A stretch of 19,571 nt of DNA from NCBI GenBank assembly GCA_046541875.1, contig JBKHCL010000061.1, positions 1 through 19,571 on the forward strand, in the 5' to 3' direction. The notes under the pieces are model-generated. The model made no database searches and was not told the DNA's origin. It was given only the letters and a program-made list of their open reading frames with translations. Of the stretch, positions 16,371 through 19,571 are shown in pieces. Position numbers and translations under genes: made by a program. The stretch comes from CAZFPT01 sp046541875. GTDB lineage: Bacteria > Planctomycetota > Phycisphaerae > SM23-33. Position 1 is the stretch's first letter, and every line of letters begins with the position of its first letter.

Positions 16371-16404
16371 CTCTCGCAGAGCCCCAAAGCCGCGGGGTTC
16401 GGTG

Positions 16405-17859
16405 CTACTTTTTCATGCCGCCGGTCTGCCCTCGGCTGCCGAGGTAGACGTTCTCGCCGGGGACGATCTCCAACGCCTTGTCCACCTTGCGGGCCAACTC
16501 ATCGGACGAGTCGGCGTACAGCGGCGAAATCTCGATCGCGGCGGCCACCTGCCCCTCGGCGTCGCGCGGAACGGTGACGCCGGCCTCTTCCAGCCACGCA
16601 GCCGACCGGCGGACCTGGTCGTGCAGGCTCGTTGCCGGCGAGTCGGGCCCTTCGGCGTTCTTGATGGGGCTGAACTCCTCGTCCCGCAGCGTCTCGAAGA
16701 TGACCGTTTCGTCCGAGAGGGGCATCGCGTCGAACACGAACATCTCCAGCTTCACCGCGTTCGGCTCGCTGGGTTCGATCTTCCTGCCCTGCTGGTCGAC
16801 GTGGGGAACCTTCTTCTCGGCGCGGTGGAACGGAAGGTCGCATCGGCCTGTGGCGGTGAGTGTCTCGACGAATTCGCGATTCAGCATGTGGATCGCGATC
16901 GAGCCGGCCGAGAATTTCAGCCTGCCATCGTCGGTGGTCCGGCGGGCGAGCTGCTCGGGCATGTCCGAATATTCGATCACGTGGACCCTGCCGCCGGAGA
17001 CGCAGAAATTGCCCAGCTTCTCCATGGGGTCCCGCTTGGGCAGCGCCTTGGCGCTCATTCCCGCCCCGGCCAAATCGTGCAGGCCGATGAACGTCGGGTC
17101 GATGCAGTGCACCAGCGGATTGTCCACCTGGAAGTAGCTGATCTGCGTAATACCCCGCTCAGCCATGTCGTCCAGGGCGCCGCTCTTGCGCAGCGCCAGC
17201 AGGCTGCCGCCGTGCCCGTCGGGGCTCAGCGCGAGGCTGTCCTTGTCGCGCAGGAGGATCTTGCCGCTCATGTCGATCGCGGGCATGGTCCCCTGCACCA
17301 GGAACATCACGTCCTGGGCGTTGAGCCCGAAATAGTCATTCTGGCGGAAGAACGCCCGGGTGGCTACGTCGTTGACCGGGCTGGTCATGATGTACCAGGG
17401 AATCGGCTTGCGGGCCCGCTGACTGGCGGCGCGGATCTGCTCGGCGAACACCTGGAAGAGCGACTTCTTTGTGACCGGCGTCGCCGGGAAGCACCCCTTG
17501 GGCCCCTCGTAGCCGAGGCGTGTTCCCTGCCCGCCGGCGACCACGAACGCGGCGACCTTGCCTTCCTCCAGCAGTTGCTGCCCCCGTCGGCGAGCCCGGT
17601 TGAGCGTCTCGGCGGTGGCGTCGTCGGAGGGGTTGCACGGGACGATCTCCGGCGGGGTGAGATCCTCGGGGATGGTGGCGTCCGGCTCGTTGAGCACGTG
17701 GGACTCGATCAGCTCGGAAAGTTCCTCGAAGTCGATCAGGGCGATCTGGCTGAGCAGCGCATCGCGCTGGGGTTCGGAAAGCTCGTCGACAAACCGCAGC
17801 AGGTGCAATTGATCGTGGTCACGGAGCGTGGCGCGAATCGCGTCGATGTCAATGTCCAT
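16405..17859 (-). CDS. UDP-sugar (UTP-hexose/GlcNAc) pyrophosphorylase
   Basis: A 484-residue cytoplasmic nucleotidyltransferase of the UDPGP family, closest in layout to UAP1/AGX-type UDP-N-acetylhexosamine pyrophosphorylases rather than to bacterial GalU or GlmU. It should form a UDP-sugar and pyrophosphate from UTP and a sugar-1-phosphate. A helical N-terminal region of about 100 residues precedes the nucleotide-binding signature VAGGQGTRLGYEGPKG (107-122). PDGHGG, the counterpart of the uridine-contacting P-x-GNGG motif, and the central SYFQVDNPL segment are also present. The sugar specificity (GlcNAc, GalNAc or glucose) cannot be settled by eye. ATG 17859 is chosen with GGGAG upstream (about 17871-17875) and a promoter at 17898-17926. 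A role in cell-envelope or exopolysaccharide precursors is inferred. Confidence 0.92.
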   Translation of the reverse strand: MDIDIDAIRATLRDHDQLHLLRFVDELSEPQRDALLSQIALIDFEELSELIESHVLNEPDATIPEDLTPPEIVPCNPSDDATAETLNRARRRGQQLLEEGKVAAFVVAGGQGTRLGYEGPKGCFPATPVTKKSLFQVFAEQIRAASQRARKPIPWYIMTSPVNDVATRAFFRQNDYFGLNAQDVMFLVQGTMPAIDMSGKILLRDKDSLALSPDGHGGSLLALRKSGALDDMAERGITQISYFQVDNPLVHCIDPTFIGLHDLAGAGMSAKALPKRDPMEKLGNFCVSGGRVHVIEYSDMPEQLARRTTDDGRLKFSAGSIAIHMLNREFVETLTATGRCDLPFHRAEKKVPHVDQQGRKIEPSEPNAVKLEMFVFDAMPLSDETVIFETLRDEEFSPIKNAEGPDSPATSLHDQVRRSAAWLEEAGVTVPRDAEGQVAAAIEISPLYADSSDELARKVDKALEIVPGENVYLGSRGQTGGMKK

Positions 17860-17897
17860 GTGGTCGTCTCCCGGGCCGGCGTTGGCGTTCAGACCAA

Positions 17898-17926
17898 AGA
17901 GTAGACGCAAGCCCGCGATGAGTCAA
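17898..17926 (-). promoter_or_regulatory. Promoter for the UDP-sugar pyrophosphorylase
   Basis: On the minus strand, TTGACT (17926-17921), a 17-nt spacer and TACTCT (17903-17898) predict a start near 17891 and a leader of about 32 nt. The -35 is 5 of 6 to consensus, the -10 only 3 of 6. Confidence 0.55.
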
Positions 17927-18109
17927 CCGCAATGCAGCCGACCCGGCGAACCTCCCGGCGGCCGACCGCGGCAGGTGGCGGCGGCGGGCAAAATTTTTTC
18001 TCGCGATTCGCAGAACAAACGGCCGCGGCGCTCGTTTATAGGTGTGGACAAGGGGTTACCCGTCGTGGACCGCCTCCCGGCAGCGCGGTTTTTTTTGCTG
18101 CGCGGTCTA
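17927..18109. other. Divergent regulatory spacer
   Basis: No gene is supported here. It contains an A/T block (AAAATTTTTT near 17990-17999), a run of eight T at 18089-18096 that sits where an UP element would for the plus-strand promoter, and a direct repeat GTGGAC at 18044-18049 and 18065-18070, 21 bp apart (two helical turns), which could bind an activator or repressor dimer. Confidence 0.4.
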
Positions 18110-18139
18110 TTGACATCGCACCACACAACCGGCTACGAT
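18110..18139 (+). promoter_or_regulatory. Strong sigma70-type promoter
   Basis: A perfect -35 TTGACA (18110-18115), an 18-nt spacer and -10 TACGAT (18134-18139), with a T8 tract 13 nt upstream of the -35. This is the best match to the housekeeping promoter consensus in the window. Predicted start near 18146, about 455 nt before the pseudopilin start codon. Confidence 0.7.
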
Positions 18140-18143
18140 GAAT

Positions 18144-18248
18144 ATGGTGGAATGGATCGCAGGAACCGTGTATGCCATCATGAGTATCCTTCGCATCAGC
18201 GCCCTCCTGACGCTCCCTCCACTGCCGGCTTGCTTGAGGTTTTCCTGA
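18144..18248 (+). CDS. Possible 34-residue hydrophobic small ORF
   Basis: ATG 18144 opens a short frame (MVEWIAGTVYAIMSILRISA, then LLTLPPLPACLRFS) ending at TGA 18246-18248. Its first two thirds would make one membrane helix. It begins 4 nt after the -10 box of the strong promoter, so it could be leaderless or lie just outside the mRNA; an internal ATG at 18180 is an alternative start. It overlaps the candidate structured leader. No homologue is recognised and the frame is short enough to be chance. Confidence 0.2.
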   Translation: MVEWIAGTVYAIMSILRISALLTLPPLPACLRFS

Positions 18249-18460
18249 GGCGGAACCTCCAAACGAGTTGTCTCCCGCCATGAGGTGGGACCCTTTGGAG
18301 GCGACATCCGCGTACCTCCGGCAGGTCAGACCGGGCCGATCGATTGGGTCGAGCACGGTGGCAGGTGCCGGCGCAACCGGCCAAGTCATAGACGTGTATG
18401 GCTGTGGACTGTCCCCTCCGCGGACGTTGCGGGGCGGGATCCTATCCCACAACTGGTGTA
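18146..18460 (+). ncRNA. Candidate structured leader or small RNA
   Basis: Not matched to any RNA family I recognise: motifs of RNase P, tmRNA, SRP, 6S and common riboswitches were looked for and not found. Visible helices: CCTCCAAA (18256-18263) with TTTGGAGG (18294-18301), enclosing TCCCGCC (18273-18279) with GGTGGGA (18284-18290) around the loop ATGA; GCCGG (18367-18371) with CCGGC (18377-18381); a nested stem built on CCGC/GCGG near 18417-18433; and GGGAT (18436-18440) with ATCCC (18444-18448). It lies directly behind the strong promoter. It may be the 5' UTR of the pseudopilin gene or a separate RNA; the 3' end is a guess, as only a weak T5 tract follows at 18481-18485. Confidence 0.4.
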
Positions 18461-18601
18461 AATAGGTAGTTACAGCAAGGTTTTTCGCAATGTTCGCCCC
18501 TGGCGGACCCGTCGGTGCAGGACCTGACCTTATCCGGTACGATCGTGCTGATGCCGGCTGGGAACGCGACGCGGACATGCGAAAAGGAAGGAGCTCGCAT
18601 T

Positions 18602-19417
18602 ATGCGACGCAAAGGTTTTACACTCATTGAACTGTTGGTGGTCATCGCCATCATTGCCCTCCTGGTTTCGATTCTTCTGCCCAGCCTCACGCGTGCCCGT
18701 GAACTGGCCAAGCAGGCCATCTGCGGGACACGCCTCAAGGGCATCGGCAGTGCCTTGGCGTTGTACCAGAACCAGTACTCCGACAACTTCCCTGTTCTGG
18801 CAACCCGGGATACCGATGACAAAATCGAGTATTCAAGCTCGTTCGGGGCCGACCCCCGCAAACAGAGCGGCAGTACGAAGAAAGAGGCGCTGGAAGATCT
18901 CTGGGCTAACGAGAGCGACTGCAACGCCCAGCACGTCTACCTGCTGATCGCCCATGGGTTCTGCGGGGCCGACCAGTTTGAGTGCCCCTCGGACAGCCAG
19001 TACCAGACCCCCGACAACGACGGCACGGAGGTAGGTTTCAACAGCTGGTATGAAATCTCCTACGCGTTCCAGCCGTTCACGCATCACTCGGACAACAAGG
19101 CCTATCCGGGGCAGACCGGCCAGGACGGTGCGGTCGTGATTGCCGGTGACAAGCAGGACGGCAAAGAGGCCTGGACGATCAACCACAACGAGTACGGCGG
19201 GAACTTCCTGTCGATCAACCAGTCGGTGGCGTTCCGCAAGGACGAGTTCAACCTCGTCGGCTGGAACAAGAACAACGTGTTCCTCCAGGACGTCAGTTCT
19301 GAAGGCACGGTGAGCAACGATCCCGAGGATATCGATGAGGTGGGAGATCTCAGCGGATCGGTTGAGCTTCCCGACCACATCAACGACTCGGTCCTGATCT
19401 GGAACGGCGGCGACTGA
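18602..19417 (+). CDS. Prepilin-type (pseudopilin-like) N-terminal domain protein
   Basis: A 271-residue protein with a class III signal: short basic leader MRRKG, expected prepilin-peptidase cleavage between Gly5 and Phe6, then FTLIELLVVIAIIALLVSIL as the hydrophobic helix, followed by LPSLTRARELAKQAICGTRLKGIG, the usual amphipathic continuation in planctomycete pseudopilin-like proteins. The globular part has FECPSD and NHNEYGGNFLSINQSVAF, which resemble the CPSD and H-x-GGN-x-L segments of these families. The start at 18602 has an excellent site, AAGGAAGGAG (18584-18593); an in-frame ATG at 18515 would put 29 unrelated residues before the signal. These proteins are highly paralogous in planctomycetes and their function is mostly unknown; export through a type II/IV-like system is inferred. 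Confidence 0.92.
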   Translation: MRRKGFTLIELLVVIAIIALLVSILLPSLTRARELAKQAICGTRLKGIGSALALYQNQYSDNFPVLATRDTDDKIEYSSSFGADPRKQSGSTKKEALEDLWANESDCNAQHVYLLIAHGFCGADQFECPSDSQYQTPDNDGTEVGFNSWYEISYAFQPFTHHSDNKAYPGQTGQDGAVVIAGDKQDGKEAWTINHNEYGGNFLSINQSVAFRKDEFNLVGWNKNNVFLQDVSSEGTVSNDPEDIDEVGDLSGSVELPDHINDSVLIWNGGD

Positions 19418-19449
19418 CCCCAGGCCGACAGACTGAACGCAAGACCCCA

Positions 19450-19484
19450 CCGGGGCGGATCTTCGGATCCGCCCCGGTTTTCTT
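19450..19484 (+). terminator. Rho-independent terminator with UUCG loop
   Basis: A perfect 12-bp stem, CCGGGGCGGATC (19450-19461) with GATCCGCCCCGG (19466-19477), is closed by a TTCG tetraloop in the stable C(UUCG)G setting and followed by TTTTCTT. It lies 33 nt after the stop of the pseudopilin gene. Confidence 0.93.
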
Positions 19485-19510
19485 ATGCTCGGCGGGTCGA
19501 TGGAAAGGTT

Positions 19511-19537
19511 TTGTCGCGTCGCCCTGATCGGTACAAT
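19511..19537 (+). promoter_or_regulatory. Promoter-like sequence before the next gene
   Basis: TTGTCG (19511-19516) and TACAAT (19532-19537; 5 of 6 to consensus) are separated by 15 nt, a short spacer; TTTTGT two bases earlier gives 17 nt with a poorer -35. Confidence 0.45.
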
Positions 19538-19550
19538 GCAGAGGATCGAC

Positions 19551-19571
19551 ATGCGCCCGCGCGGCGCGGAG
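19551..19571 (+). CDS. Possible start of a gene cut by the window end
   Basis: ATG 19551 follows AGAGGA (19541-19546) and the TACAAT -10 box by suitable distances and stays open for its seven visible codons (MRPRGAE). Nothing about the product can be said. Confidence 0.3.

Noticed and set aside
18041..18052. DnaA-box-like TGTGGACAA
   Set aside because: One imperfect copy only, without an AT-rich region or dnaA/dnaN neighbours; it does not support an origin.
18314..18340. Segment GGCAGGTCAGACCGGG resembling part of the SRP RNA domain IV
   Set aside because: Lacks the GGAAGCAGCC side of the asymmetric loop and the closing stem, so an SRP RNA call is not supported.
18450..18490. TGTAA/TTACA stem followed by TTTTT as a terminator for the leader RNA
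   Set aside because: The stem is only 5 bp and AT-rich, and 8 nt separate it from the T tract; too weak to call, and the downstream gene would be cut off.
18036..18578. A 180-codon minus-strand frame over the leader region
   Set aside because: No ribosome-binding site or recognisable domain, and it overlaps a strong plus-strand promoter and stem-loops; biased composition suggests chance.

Overview
GC-rich bacterial chromosome segment, most likely from a planctomycete (Planctomycetota, possibly Phycisphaerae). Support for this: a large pseudopilin-type protein with an N-terminal KGFTLIELLVVIAIIALL signal; a ThuA-like protein paired with a Gfo/Idh/MocA oxidoreductase; several glycosidases; and short palindromic intergenic repeats of the CATGGGCA-type, whose six-frame translations read HGQDAHAT. 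I associate those repeats with planctomycete genomes from memory and have not searched for them. No phage, transposase, CRISPR, rRNA or tRNA was seen.

Layout. 1-50 holds a repeat remnant. 97-5656 (+) carries a sugar-type oxidoreductase and a ThuA-like protein (likely one unit), a small P-loop kinase-like protein, a RarD-type EamA transporter and a sodium:solute symporter with an unusual inserted soluble domain. 5700-6797 (+) is ispG of the MEP isoprenoid pathway. Convergent to it on the minus strand are a compact GH29 fucosidase-like enzyme (6822-7838), endonuclease III (nth, 8014-8673) and, 19 nt upstream of nth, a very large gene (8693-13474). That gene fuses both halves of an indolepyruvate/2-oxoacid ferredoxin oxidoreductase (IorA and IorB) to a glutamate-synthase-small-subunit-like FAD/NAD(P)H module. 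Divergent from it is a GH51-like arabinofuranosidase lipoprotein (13636-15333, +), which meets NAD kinase (15350-16216, -) tail to tail over a hairpin. A repeat-filled spacer (16217-16404) separates NAD kinase from a UDP-sugar pyrophosphorylase (16405-17859, -). A 742-nt gap contains a divergent pair of sigma70-type promoters; the plus-strand one is the best in the window and drives a long, foldable leader into the pseudopilin gene (18602-19417). That gene ends at a textbook UUCG-loop terminator. The window closes with a promoter-like sequence and the first codons of another possible gene.

Themes. One is carbohydrate turnover (oxidoreductase, ThuA, GH29, GH51, symporter, UDP-sugar pyrophosphorylase). 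The other is housekeeping (ispG, nth, nadK). The features most worth a second look are the three-part oxidoreductase fusion with an apparent Asp-for-Cys change in one ferredoxin motif, the strong promoter and structured leader before the pseudopilin gene, a family of short hairpin repeats whose arms show compensatory changes, and a recurring -10 box placed 7-8 nt before the start codon, which suggests leaderless mRNAs.
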